Shown: positions 52,654-60,694 of the stretch, piece by piece | Layout of the letters: each line of letters opens with the position of its first letter | How positions within the stretch are numbered: position 1 is the first letter of the stretch | Assembly: GCF_036634175.1 (NCBI RefSeq) | Contig: NZ_JAZIFX010000001.1 | Location: 6,138,001 to 6,202,000 of the forward strand | Length of the DNA stretch: 64,000 nt | Reading direction: 5' to 3' | From: Streptomyces sp. P9-A2 | GTDB taxonomy: Bacteria > Actinomycetota > Actinomycetes > Streptomycetales > Streptomycetaceae | Notes under the pieces: generated by a model | Seen by the model: only the letters and a program-made list of their open reading frames with translations | What the model was told of the DNA's origin: nothing | Database searches by the model: none | Position numbers and translations under genes: made by a program

Positions 52654-53583
52654 TCAGTTTGTGGTGATGACCTGTGGTTTTGCGGCTGTGAGGTAGTAAG
52701 CGGCCTCGTATTCGACGGGTGGGACGTGGCCGATCTCACCGTGGAGTCGGCGGTGGCAGTACCAGTCGACCCACTCGGCGGTGGCGAGTTCGACCTGGGA
52801 GAGCGTTGTCCAGGGGCGGCCGGGCTTGACCAGCTCGGTCTTGAACAGGCCGATCGTGCTTTCCATCAGGGCGTTGTCATAGGCGTCACCGACCGAGCCG
52901 ATCGATGCCGCAATGCCGGCCCGGTCGAGATGCTCCGCGAGCGCGAACGATGTGTATTGCGACCCCGCGTCGCTGTGATGTATCAACTCGCCCTGCTGGT
53001 GCGGGAATCCGTCCCGGCCGCGTTGCCATAGAGCCATTTCCAGGGCGTCCAGGACGAGCCGGGTCTCCTTGGTGGTGGAGGCGGACCAGCCGACGATCCT
53101 GCGGGAGAAGGTGTCCACGACGAACGCGACGTAGACGACGCCGCTCCAGGTCGCGACGTGGGTGAAGTCGGCGACCCAGCACCTGTTGGGGGCTGTGGCG
53201 ACGAAGTCGCGGTCGAGCAGGTCCGGGGCCCGCTCGGCGGCCGGATCGGTGATCGTCGTGACCACCTTCTTACCGCGGACGGCGCCGGTGATGCCGAGCT
53301 CGCGCATGAGCCGCTCGACGGTGCAGCGTGCTACGGCATGACCTTGCCGGTTCAGCTCCCGCCAGATCTTCCGGGCCCCGTACACGCGGTAGTTGGACGC
53401 GTAGACCTCTTGGATCCGCTCCATGAGTTCCTCGTCGCGCACGGAACGGGCGGAGGGCGTCTTGAGGCGCTTCTTGTGGGCGTAGTAGGTGGACAGGGCG
53501 ATCTTGCAGTCGTGTTCGGTGAGGGTTCTGCAGATCGGCTCGACGCCGCCGAAGCGGTCCCGGTGCTCGTCGATGAAGGCTAC
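52654..53583 (-). CDS. IS3-family orfB integrase
   Basis: A 309-codon frame that overlaps the orfA stop and is probably made by -1 frameshifting; an internal GTG at 53442 is the first ordinary start. HTH_21 (YRVYGARKIWRELNRQGHAV) is followed by the rve core: RCWVADFTHVATWSGVVYVA (Asp), HSDAGSQYTS (Asp) and GDAYDNALMESTIGLFKTEL (Glu). The frame is complete. Confidence 0.9.
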   Translation of the reverse strand, partial: VAFIDEHRDRFGGVEPICRTLTEHDCKIALSTYYAHKKRLKTPSARSVRDEELMERIQEVYASNYRVYGARKIWRELNRQGHAVARCTVERLMRELGITGAVRGKKVVTTITDPAAERAPDLLDRDFVATAPNRCWVADFTHVATWSGVVYVAFVVDTFSRRIVGWSASTTKETRLVLDALEMALWQRGRDGFPHQQGELIHHSDAGSQYTSFALAEHLDRAGIAASIGSVGDAYDNALMESTIGLFKTELVKPGRPWTTLSQVELATAEWVDWYCHRRLHGEIGHVPPVEYEAAYYLTAAKPQVITTN

Positions 53584-53861
53584 GAGCGTGTGTGTGGCCG
53601 GTCGAGCTCGGCCGCGAAGAAACTGGCCGCGGCCTTCAGGATCTCGTTGGCCCGCTTCAGCTCGGCGTTCTCCTTCTTCAGCGCCTTGAGCTGGGCGGAT
53701 TCCTCCGTCGTCGTCCCCGGACGCGTCCCGGTGTCGATCTCGTGCTGCTTCACCCAGTTCCGCAGCGTCTCCCGTGAGCCGATGCCCAGCTTCTCGGTCA
53801 CCGCCTGCAAAGCGGCCGTCTCATTCGAGTAGTCGCCCCGTACCTCAGCGACCATGCGCAC
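53580..53861 (-). CDS. IS3-family orfA with a stop near the usual start
   Basis: A 93-aa HTH/zipper protein (ALQAVTEKLGIGSRETLRNW, QLKALKKENAELKRANEILK). The likely ancestral start at 53906 reads Met-Ala-STOP-Pro-Ser-Ser-Tyr-Pro: a TGA at 53898-53900 interrupts the third codon, probably from CGA. Translation must then start at an internal GTG or ATG, losing ~15 residues before the HTH. Confidence 0.82.
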   Translation of the reverse strand: MRMVAEVRGDYSNETAALQAVTEKLGIGSRETLRNWVKQHEIDTGTRPGTTTEESAQLKALKKENAELKRANEILKAAASFFAAELDRPHTRS

Positions 53862-53994
53862 CGCACGTCGGCGCAGCTCAAGCGGGTAAGAGGAAGGTCA
53901 TGCCATGACTCGGATCCTTACACGTGTTCGAGTCTCCACCAAACCCGGGGCGGTTCACCTTTCGCCCGCGCTGATCTCGGCGCAGCGTTGCCGT

Positions 53995-55776
53995 TCACGG
54001 GGTGGGAAGCAGCCCTGCGGCTCTCAGCAGTTGACGCAGTTGTTCAAGGGGGTCCGCGGTCGCTCCTGGAACTGTCGGGAGCAGGCCGGCCATGCGCATG
54101 GCTTCGCGCAACTGGGCGAGTTCCGGCGTGGCAGCAGTGGTCTCCGGTGAAGTCACCAGGCCGAGTGCCCGCATGGCGTCGGGCAGGCCGGCTCCGGTGC
54201 GACCGGGGTCGCCGAAGTCCAGCGGCGTACAGGAGGCGCGGATGAGTTGGAACAGGCGGTTGACGCGGTTGGCGTCTCGCCTGCTGTAGCCGTCGCGGAA
54301 GTCGGGGTGGTGGGCGAGTACCAGTGCGGCCAGGCCGGCGACGTGCGGGGTGGCCATGGAGGTGCCGTCCATCGCCTCGTAGTTACGGGCCGGGACCGTC
54401 GACACAATCGCCACCCCTGGAGCGCACACATCGACCTCGGGGCCGTGGGAGGTGAAGACAGCGGAGAAGTAGCCTTGCGCGTCCGGTTGACCCCAGACCT
54501 GTGTGGCGTGGTAGGTGTCGGGCGGAAACTGGCCGAGCCTGCCGATCGCGGCGACGGTGAGGACGGACGGAAGCTGTCCAGGGAAAGACACTGGGCCACT
54601 GGAGTTGCCCGCGGCCACGATGCAGGCGATCCCGGCCTGGCGGGCCTGCTCGATCTTCTGGGCGACGAAGGCGGAGGGTTGGTCGCCGCCGAGACTGAGG
54701 TTGACGACATCGATCTCGTTCTGGATGCAGTAGTCGAGGGCTTTGATGATCTCGCTGTACTGGCCGCCAGGAAAGATCCGGCAGGCGTGCAGCTCGGCTT
54801 CGACGGCGATGCCGAGCACCCCGATCCCGTTGTCGGCGGCGCCGATCACACCGGCGCAGTGCGTCCCGTGGCCGACGACATCCACCGACCACTGCGTGGC
54901 GTCGTCACCGACAAGGTTGATGCCCGCGGTGACACGATCGTGCAGCTCGGGGTGGGACGTCGCAGTCCCGGAGTCGATGATAGCGATCTTGATGCCCTGC
55001 CCGCGGTAGGTGGGCGGGATGCGGTCCAGCCCCATCGCCGACAAGCCCCAGCCGCAGACCTGGCGCTGGGGAAACCCGGGGAAGGTCTCGCTCAGGGGGT
55101 GCAGGACGATCACGTTGTCGGAGTCGGTGGAGAGCTTGGGACGGGCGATCCAGCGTTCCCAGTAGTCGCCGGCGGGTTTGACATAGACACCGTTCACGGT
55201 GGCCGGATCATGCATGGTCAGTGTCACCACCGCCCGCCCGTCCGGACCGGTGGTCGCCCGAAAGGTCCCCTCGCCGCTCAGCACGATGATCATGGCATCT
55301 GCGAGCGTGCCGCCATCACTGGCCGAGACCACGAAGGGCACCTGGGTCGGCGAGGCCGCGGCCAACTGCACACCGGGGTTGGAGCGGCGACGCACAGGAT
55401 CTCCGGCGTACGGCTGCGTGGCCGCCTGCGTGTCGGCCACCGGATACGGAGAGGCCACTCGGAGGTGATGGTTCGGTTCGATGTGCAGCTGGGGGTCCCG
55501 GTCCATGGCCGCTGCACGGTGCGACGGCATTTCCACGACAGCCACCTCGGGGAACTGAGGCGTGCCCTCCAGGGAAGGATGCTCGGCCGGAACGATGCAG
55601 TCGTGCACGTTCACTTCTGGATCCTGCTGCAACTGGTCGAACAGGACGCCGCTTTCCACGGGCGTGAACCCGGCAGGCAGCAGACGTTCCGGGAGCGGAG
55701 CGACCAGGTACTGCTTCGGCCGGTTGCGGAGCCCTAGGGTTTGGCCGCAGTGGGCATCGTGTGGTGTGTCGGACAT
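53995..55776 (-). CDS. Subtilisin-like serine peptidase with internal I9-like and Ig-like parts
   Basis: A 593-aa S8 peptidase without a signal peptide. Residues ~60-105 (FPEVAVVEMPSHRAAAMDRD, then HIEPNHHL) look like an I9 propeptide. ~145-225 resemble a carboxypeptidase-regulatory beta-domain (FVVSASDGGTLADAMIIVLS). The S8 core has Asp in IAIIDSGT (~266), His in VVGHGTHCAG (~303) and Ser in MDGTSMATPHVAG (~472). The C-terminus carries two copies of an LREAMRMAGLLPT / LRQLLRAAGLLPT repeat. All catalytic residues are present. It is the last gene of a four-gene operon, starting two bases after the stand-alone I9-like gene. Confidence 0.88.
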   Translation of the reverse strand: MSDTPHDAHCGQTLGLRNRPKQYLVAPLPERLLPAGFTPVESGVLFDQLQQDPEVNVHDCIVPAEHPSLEGTPQFPEVAVVEMPSHRAAAMDRDPQLHIEPNHHLRVASPYPVADTQAATQPYAGDPVRRRSNPGVQLAAASPTQVPFVVSASDGGTLADAMIIVLSGEGTFRATTGPDGRAVVTLTMHDPATVNGVYVKPAGDYWERWIARPKLSTDSDNVIVLHPLSETFPGFPQRQVCGWGLSAMGLDRIPPTYRGQGIKIAIIDSGTATSHPELHDRVTAGINLVGDDATQWSVDVVGHGTHCAGVIGAADNGIGVLGIAVEAELHACRIFPGGQYSEIIKALDYCIQNEIDVVNLSLGGDQPSAFVAQKIEQARQAGIACIVAAGNSSGPVSFPGQLPSVLTVAAIGRLGQFPPDTYHATQVWGQPDAQGYFSAVFTSHGPEVDVCAPGVAIVSTVPARNYEAMDGTSMATPHVAGLAALVLAHHPDFRDGYSRRDANRVNRLFQLIRASCTPLDFGDPGRTGAGLPDAMRALGLVTSPETTAATPELAQLREAMRMAGLLPTVPGATADPLEQLRQLLRAAGLLPTP

Positions 55777-55778
55777 GC

Positions 55779-56090
55779 CTAGGTTCCTCCGTCATCTGTT
55801 TGCGGACTTCCGCCGCCGGTGTCGTAGTGCTCAAGTGGTTGGTCGGGCTCGATGACGATCTGGTCGGGGTACTGGGCGCGCAGTCGGTCGGCGCGCTCGG
55901 GTGGCATCGAGACGGCGAGGACGGAGGGCCGGGCGGGTGTTCCGCTGACCGTGCTGACGGTGATGCCCTCCTCCGCGCCGAGTTCCGCCGCGACGCGTGA
56001 GAGGAGTTCGGTGTCCGTTCCGCCCACCATGTACCGCGCGATCCGGGATCGGGGCTGGCCCGATCCCGGATCGCGGTTGCCGGGAGTCAC
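55779..56090 (-). CDS. Stand-alone I9-like propeptide/inhibitor
   Basis: A 103-aa protein. The part from RYMVGGTDTELLSRVAAELG through VLAVSMPPERADRLRAQYPD to IVIEPDQPLEHY has the size and strand-helix pattern of S8 propeptides (I9). It closely parallels residues ~60-105 of the adjacent peptidase. A free I9 domain could act as a folding chaperone or inhibitor in trans. GTG start at 56090 overlaps the upstream stop (GTGA); an internal ATG at 56030 is the alternative. Confidence 0.72.
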   Translation of the reverse strand: MTPGNRDPGSGQPRSRIARYMVGGTDTELLSRVAAELGAEEGITVSTVSGTPARPSVLAVSMPPERADRLRAQYPDQIVIEPDQPLEHYDTGGGSPQTDDGGT

Positions 56091-56431
56091 CACGGCGGGA
56101 GCACGGGGGCCACGGCTGCGGCGAGAGCGATGCCTTGGCTGACACCGTTCATCACCGCATAGCACTCGGCGTAGTCACCGGTCCGGTAGAGCTGGACCGC
56201 TCGTGTCACCAGCGGGACGAGGCCGTTCATCTCAAGCATCTGCGGGACGACTCGCTCGAGCCACGCGTGCGCCCGCACGAGCAGCGCAGCGCACTGGGTG
56301 CGACTGACCTCACCCGGTGAGCTCGGCATGCCGACCCCGCCTCCCCATGGAGAGGACGTCGCTGCCTGACCGAACCTGTTGCCGTGTCCGGTGTCGGCGG
56401 CGCTGCTGGACCAGGCGCCAAGATCCGTCAT
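56087..56431 (-). CDS. 114-aa protein of unknown function
   Basis: A helical protein with a Gly/Ser-rich first 40 residues, then CAALLVRAHAWLERVVPQML and VTRAVQLYRTGDYAECYAVM, a TPR-like helix pair, ending in a hydrophobic QGIALAAAVAPVLPPW. No family recognised. It sits between the repeat protein and the I9-like gene, with a 4-base overlap to the latter. Confidence 0.65.
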   Translation of the reverse strand: MTDLGAWSSSAADTGHGNRFGQAATSSPWGGGVGMPSSPGEVSRTQCAALLVRAHAWLERVVPQMLEMNGLVPLVTRAVQLYRTGDYAECYAVMNGVSQGIALAAAVAPVLPPW

Positions 56432-56444
56432 TCTGACGTCCTGT

Positions 56445-57281
56445 TCAGTACTGTCGGCCGTACTGGCCGGCCATGCCGGGCTGCTGTCCGCCGGGGGAGG
56501 CGTTGAACATGCCGGCGATCTCGGAGATCGTCTTGATCACCTGGCCGACCTGCTGGACCGTCTGGGCCGCCTGCTGCGGCGAGCCGAGGCCGAGGTCGTC
56601 CCAGATGTCCTGCGGGCGAGTCTGCTGTTGGCCGTCCTGGCCGGCCATGCCGGATTGCTGTCCGCCGGGGGAGGCGCTCGCCAGTGCGAGCACGATGGGC
56701 AGGTAGGGGGCGACTTGCTTGGCCACGCGCAGGACATCCGGTGCGGCTGAGCTGACCGCCTGGCCGGCCGATCCGAATGCCGAGCCGATGGCGTCCCAGA
56801 TGTCCTGCGGGCGGGTCTGCTGTTGGCCGTCCTGGCCGGCCATGCCGGATTGCTGTCCGCCGGGGGAGGCGCTCGCCAGTGCGAGCACGATGGGCAGGTA
56901 GGGGGCGACTTGCTTGGCCACGCGCAGGACATCCGGTGCGGCTGAGCTGACCGCCTGGCCGGCCGATCCGAATGCCGAGCCGATGGCGTCCCAGATGTCC
57001 TGCGGGCGGGTCTGCTGTTGGCCGTCCTGGCCGGCCATGCCGGGCTGCTGTCCGCCGGGGGAGGCGTTGAACATGCCGGCGATCTCGGAGATCGTCTTGA
57101 TCACCTGGCCGACCTGCTGGACCGTCTGGGCCGCCTGCTGCGGCGAGCCGAGGCCGAGGTCGTCCCAGATGTCCTGCGGGCGGGCCTGCTGCCCCATCGT
57201 GGACGGCCCGTACGACTGCGCCTGCCCGTGTGTTCCCTGGCCGATGGTGCTGGCAGACTGGAACGGGGAATTGACCGACAA
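56445..57281 (-). CDS. Repeat protein with A-B-B-A architecture
   Basis: A 278-aa protein. After a 33-residue start come unit A (~58 aa: RPQDIWDDLGLGSPQQAAQT, VGQVIKTISEIAGMF), two copies of unit B (65 aa: RPQDIWDAIGSAFGSAGQAV, VAKQVAPYLPIVLALASA) and a final A. Each unit ends SPGGQQ(P/S)GMAGQ. B contains a hydrophobic helix, A an amphipathic one, which suggests membrane or self-assembly contact. The start is a TTG at 57281 behind GAGGAGGAA; no ATG/GTG fits better. First gene of the peptidase operon. Function unknown. Confidence 0.7.
   Translation of the reverse strand: MSVNSPFQSASTIGQGTHGQAQSYGPSTMGQQARPQDIWDDLGLGSPQQAAQTVQQVGQVIKTISEIAGMFNASPGGQQPGMAGQDGQQQTRPQDIWDAIGSAFGSAGQAVSSAAPDVLRVAKQVAPYLPIVLALASASPGGQQSGMAGQDGQQQTRPQDIWDAIGSAFGSAGQAVSSAAPDVLRVAKQVAPYLPIVLALASASPGGQQSGMAGQDGQQQTRPQDIWDDLGLGSPQQAAQTVQQVGQVIKTISEIAGMFNASPGGQQPGMAGQYGRQY
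56467..57189 (-). repeat. DNA repeats coding the A-B-B-A protein
   Basis: Two 195-bp B units are tandem (markers at 56621, 56816, 57011) and the A units recur 564 bases apart (56467 and 57031), nearly identical in DNA. This is homogenised or recently duplicated coding sequence. Confidence 0.9.
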
Positions 57282-57463
57282 GGGTTCCTCCTCGGATGAC
57301 GGCCGGTGCTCGGCGTGGTTGCCTCTGTGGGCACCGACCACGGAGCAAACATGAGCAAAGCGGACATTACGGCCGTCGTGTGACGCCGGCAAGTTGAGGC
57401 ACCTGCTCGGAGAACAGCCGGAGTTGCCGTTGCGCACTCCGACCCGCTGCACCCCTTCTCCGA

Positions 57464-57535
57464 CATCAGGCGGCTGTTTGCTGTGCGCGCGGCATGGGCG
57501 CCGGCCGGGCTGGAGCGGAGTGAGCCGCCTTGATC
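57464..57535. repeat. Right copy of the AGGCGGCT...AGCCGCCT hairpin repeat
   Basis: CATCAGGCGGCTGTTTGCTG through CGCCGGCCGGGC to GAGCCGCCTTGA. It is related to 49827-49954 but shorter. It lies between the repeat-protein operon and IS5 remnants. Confidence 0.6.
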
Positions 57536-57540
57536 AGGTA

Positions 57541-57676
57541 AGAAGCTGTTGTCTTTCCGAGTGTGATCGCCGGGTTTCCGCTGGTCAAGCTGAGAAGCTG
57601 TTGTCTTTTCGATCTTGAGCGGTGGTGGTCGAACGCGGGTTCCCGGTCGGGTGATCCTGCCGGGGTGAGGGCATGG
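57541..57676 (+). mobile_element. IS5 terminal remnant, inverted copy of the 45.1 kb end
   Basis: AGAAGCTGTTGTCTTT appears at 57541 and again at 57593. From 57592 the sequence continues, through GCATG (57671-57675), as the exact complement of 45042-45125, the upstream end of the truncated IS5-type transposase. At the ATG it switches to IS3-like orfB sequence. Confidence 0.85.
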
Positions 57677-58196
57677 GTTCTACCGGTGGCTGAAGGGCGC
57701 CCCGGCCCGCATCGAGCGGGCGCGGTCCGATGCCCGCCCGGCCCGGCGGATACGGGAGATCCACAAGGAGTCCGACGGTACCTACGGCGTCCCGCGGATC
57801 ACGGCCGAGTTGTGGGACGCCGGGATCGAGGTGAACCACAAACGGGTCGCGCGTGTGATGGCCCGGATCGGCCTGCAGGGCGTGCACCTGCGCAAGAAGG
57901 TCCGAACCACCGTCCCCGAGCCGTCCGCGACGCCGGTGCCCGATCTGCTGCGGCGTGACTTCACCGCGAGTGAGCCGAACACCAAGTACGTCGGAGACAT
58001 CACCTACCTGCCCATCGGCGACGGCCAATTCCTCTACCTGGCAACGGTGTTGGACCTGTGCTCGAAACGGCTGGCGGGCTGGTCGATCGCCGACCACATG
58101 CGCACCGGGCTGATCACCGACGCCCTCAGATCCGCAGCCCGTACCCGCGGCGGAACCCTTGACGGGGCGATATTCCACAGCGACAACGGCGCCCAG
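57676..58196 (+). pseudogene. IS3 orfB fragment, second copy (5' part)
   Basis: Matches 42080-41603 and then 40170-40126 of the minus-strand copy without the IS5-like insertion, so it shows the intact junction (ITDALRSAARTRGGTLDG). It lacks orfA and the first ~25 residues of orfB and is interrupted by IS30 at 58197. Confidence 0.9.
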
Positions 58197-59645
58197 CCCG
58201 GACTCAACCGGTCGTTGCAACACCGGCTTCCTGAATCGATAGTAGATGCCCGTTGAGGGCTTCGGCGGGTGTCTTCCAACCGAGGGTCTTGCGGGGCCTG
58301 CTGTTGAGTGCGAGAGCAACAGCCTGGAGATCTTCGGGATCCCATCGCGACAGGTCGGTGCCCTTGGGAAAGTACTGTCGCAGCAGCCCGTTGGTGTTCT
58401 CGTTCGTGCCTCGCTGCCAGGGGCTGTGCGGGTCGGCGAAGTAGACCTGCAACCCTGTGCCGAAGCGGAGTTGGGCATGCTGAGCCAGCTCCTTGCCACG
58501 GTCCCAGGTCAATGAGCGACGCAGCTGCTCGGGCAGCGTGGTAATCGTGGCGGCGATCGCGTCCCTGACGGCCTCGGCGCCCAGGCCTGCCAGCGCCGGC
58601 CCGTTCTTCACCCGCGGCTCGATACCGAAGCCTTCCATCCGGGGCAGATGCAGAAGCATCGTGAACCGCGTCGTGCGTTCCACCAGCGTGCCGATCGCGG
58701 ACTTGCCGGTGCCGATGATCAAGTCTCCCTCCCAGTGCCCTGGGACCGCACGGTCTTCAGCTTCGGCCGGCCGCTGACTGATCATCACCTCGGGCGTGAC
58801 GTGCCCGCCCGCCCGCCGTCGGGAGCGGGAGCGGGGAACCCGCAGCGCACGGCCGGTGCGCAGGCAGGCGACCAGCTCGCGCTTGAGCGCCCCGCGTCCC
58901 TGGACGTAGAGGGCCTGGTAGATCGCCTCGTGCGAGATACGCATGGACTCATCATCGGGGAAGTCCGCCTTGAGCCGGTGGGCGATCTGCTCCGGACTCC
59001 ACGCCGTCGCCCACCGCCGGTCCTGACGCCGGGGCTTGTTGCGTCCTTTCCACCGCGGCGTCTGCGGCCCGGCCACCGGCGTCCCGTCCGGACGCCGGAC
59101 CTCTCCGGCGAGCCGGTCCTGCACATACTCACGCAGCCGCTCATTGGCCACCAGCTTCGGCGTCTTGGGACGCCGCGCCATCAGCTCCGCCTTCCACTGC
59201 GCGATCGAGGCCCGGTAGGTGAGCTGTCCGCCGCGGGTGGCCGCGTTGCGCCGCAGTTCCCGCGAGACGGTCGACGGATCCCTGCCCAGCCGGCGTGCGA
59301 TCTCGCGCACGCCCACGTCCTGGGCGTTGAGCAGCGCGATCTCCTCGCGTTCCGCGAAGGACAGGTACCGGCCTGATGGCGGGCTGAGCTGGATCGACGG
59401 CATGCCGCCACGCTCACGGAACCACCGGGATCCCACTACCGGGGATACGCCGCACGTGACGGCAGCGTCCTCGCTGGCCATCCCCTCGGCGATCTTCACC
59501 CAGAACGCCCGCTCCACTTCCCGACGGATCGGAGGCCGCCCCGGCGAACGCATCGCCGGACGCCCCGTCACCGCCGTCGCCCAGCCCTCTGGTCTTCCCA
59601 CGCGACACCTCCGTGATCAAGGTGTTGCGACGATCAATTGAATCC
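58197..59645 (-). mobile_element. IS30-family element
   Basis: Imperfect ~26-bp inverted repeats (GGACTCAACCGGTCGTTGCA at the left; the right end read inward is GGATTCAATTGATCGTCGCA). A possible 6-bp target duplication GCCCAG occurs at 58191-58196 and 59646-59651. Confidence 0.87.
58204..59601 (-). CDS. IS30-family transposase
   Basis: A 465-aa transposase. HTH_38 (YLSFAEREEIALLNAQDVGV, IARRLGRDPSTVSRELRRNA) is followed by the integrase core: PGHWEGDLIIGTGKSAIGTL (Asp), LTWDRGKELAQHAQL (Asp) and SPWQRGTNENTNGLLRQYFP (Glu). It is complete. The extra N-terminal ~60 residues are typical of actinobacterial members. Confidence 0.93.
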   Translation of the reverse strand: MGRPEGWATAVTGRPAMRSPGRPPIRREVERAFWVKIAEGMASEDAAVTCGVSPVVGSRWFRERGGMPSIQLSPPSGRYLSFAEREEIALLNAQDVGVREIARRLGRDPSTVSRELRRNAATRGGQLTYRASIAQWKAELMARRPKTPKLVANERLREYVQDRLAGEVRRPDGTPVAGPQTPRWKGRNKPRRQDRRWATAWSPEQIAHRLKADFPDDESMRISHEAIYQALYVQGRGALKRELVACLRTGRALRVPRSRSRRRAGGHVTPEVMISQRPAEAEDRAVPGHWEGDLIIGTGKSAIGTLVERTTRFTMLLHLPRMEGFGIEPRVKNGPALAGLGAEAVRDAIAATITTLPEQLRRSLTWDRGKELAQHAQLRFGTGLQVYFADPHSPWQRGTNENTNGLLRQYFPKGTDLSRWDPEDLQAVALALNSRPRKTLGWKTPAEALNGHLLSIQEAGVATTG

Positions 59646-59936
59646 GCCCAGTACGCATCGAAGGAGTTCGCGAACGTGTGCCGTGAACTCGGCGTCACCA
59701 GATCACGCGGAGCCGTCGGAACGTCGGCGGACAACGCCGCCGCCGAATCCTTCAACGCAAGCCTGAAACGGGAGACCCTGCAGAGAAGGAAACGCTGGTC
59801 AGGAGCGCGTGAGGCCCGCCTTGCGGTGTTCCGGTGGGTCACTCGCTACAACACGAGAAGGAGACACTCCGCACTCGGCCAGATCAGCCCGATCGCCTAC
59901 GAACAACGATCGATTACGCTGACCACTGCCGCATAG
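59646..59936 (+). pseudogene. IS3 orfB fragment, second copy (3' part)
   Basis: Encodes QYASKEFANVCRELGVTRSR to TLTTAA*, nearly identical to 39815-40123. The element's right terminal repeat follows (59942-59968). Its 5' part was parted from it by the IS30 insertion. Confidence 0.9.
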
Positions 59937-59968
59937 CAAACGGTGTCCACGATCCAGGGTCAAGCCCC

Positions 59969-60358
59969 CCGCACCTTCACCCGCCGCTACGCACACGCGC
60001 TCCTCCCCGGTGGCCTGCCCGGCCCGGTCGGCACCACCGAGGTGGCCGACCCGGCGGCCCGCACCAAGCACGAGGTCGACGTCATCGCCCTGGCCCTGGG
60101 CGAGCGCCCGCAGGCCCCCCCCCGCGCTCGGATCGCCCTGATCGGCGAGGCCAAGGCCACCGCCGCTCGCCGCGGAACCGGCGATCTGCAACGCCTGGAG
60201 CATATCCGCAGTCTGCTCACCGACCAGGGCTACCACGCGACGGGCGCCACGCCGGCCCCGTTCTCCCTCCACGGCTTCCATCCGATCTCGTTGACGCAGC
60301 GGCGCGCCGCGATGATCTCCTGTTGGTCAACCTGCCGGGTCTCTACGGGATCGGGTAG
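59969..60358 (+). pseudogene. C-terminal remnant of an ATPase with PD-(D/E)xK-like domain
   Basis: Directly after the IS3-like end the frame reads RTFTRRYAHALLPGGLPGPV, KHEVDVIALA and IALIGEAKATAARRGTGDLQ. The D...ExK spacing is that of the DUF234/PD-(D/E)xK domain found at the end of archaeal-type STAND/AAA ATPases. One base is missing near 60280: the correct end DLVDAAARRDDLLLVNLPGL continues in a second frame to a TAG at 60356-60358. The ATPase part is absent, lost to the IS-linked rearrangement. Confidence 0.72.
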
Positions 60359-60599
60359 GCCGAGCAACTTACTCGCCCCGGCCCTCCGGCGAGCACGTTC
60401 GAAGATCGTGAATGTCGCTTTCTGTGCGCGGAACGACGTGATCAATCGCCGCTGACCTGCGGTTTCTCGGTGATGTCGGCGGCCTGACCTGTTTTCTTGG
60501 CGGCGTCCCCTGTTCTTGGCGCGGGGGCGCCGTCGGGGGTTGTGGCGGCGCGGAGTGGAGGTCCCGGGGAGGGATTCGAAACCCGCCTCGTCAGAACCA
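60359..60599. other. Intergenic region after the ATPase remnant
   Basis: About 240 bases with no gene. GGGATTCGAAACCC near 60570 resembles a tRNA T-arm but no tRNA can be folded around it. Confidence 0.45.
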
Positions 60600-60629
60600 T
60601 TGACGGGAATATATATAACTTCGTATCTT
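60600..60629 (+). promoter_or_regulatory. Candidate sigma-70-type promoter for the FAD monooxygenase
   Basis: TTGACG (60600-60605) and TATCTT (60624-60629) with an 18-base AT-rich spacer. It leaves a ~60-base leader before the ATG at 60695. The MarR protein downstream could act here. Confidence 0.55.
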
Positions 60630-60694
60630 CCTCGTGGCGCACGCCACAGCGCACCTGATCGCGGGGCAACACCGCGGAGCCGAAGGGAACTGCT

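Larger units (their letters stand above)
52627..53957 (-). mobile_element. IS3-family element (orfA + orfB)
   Basis: Inverted repeats TGAACCGCCCCGGGTTCGGT (52627) and the complement of TGAACCGCCCCGGGTTTGGT (to 53957) bound 1331 bp with the standard overlapping orfA/orfB. A target duplication is not clear. Confidence 0.88.

Noticed and set aside
60560..60600. tRNA gene or tRNA-derived att site (GGGATTCGAAACCC)
   Set aside because: No acceptor, D- or anticodon arm can be folded on either strand, and the stem pairing of the T-arm fails.
60615..60626. loxP half-site (ATAACTTCGTAT)
   Set aside because: Twelve bases match one loxP arm but no inverted partner follows; the AT-rich promoter spacer explains it by chance.
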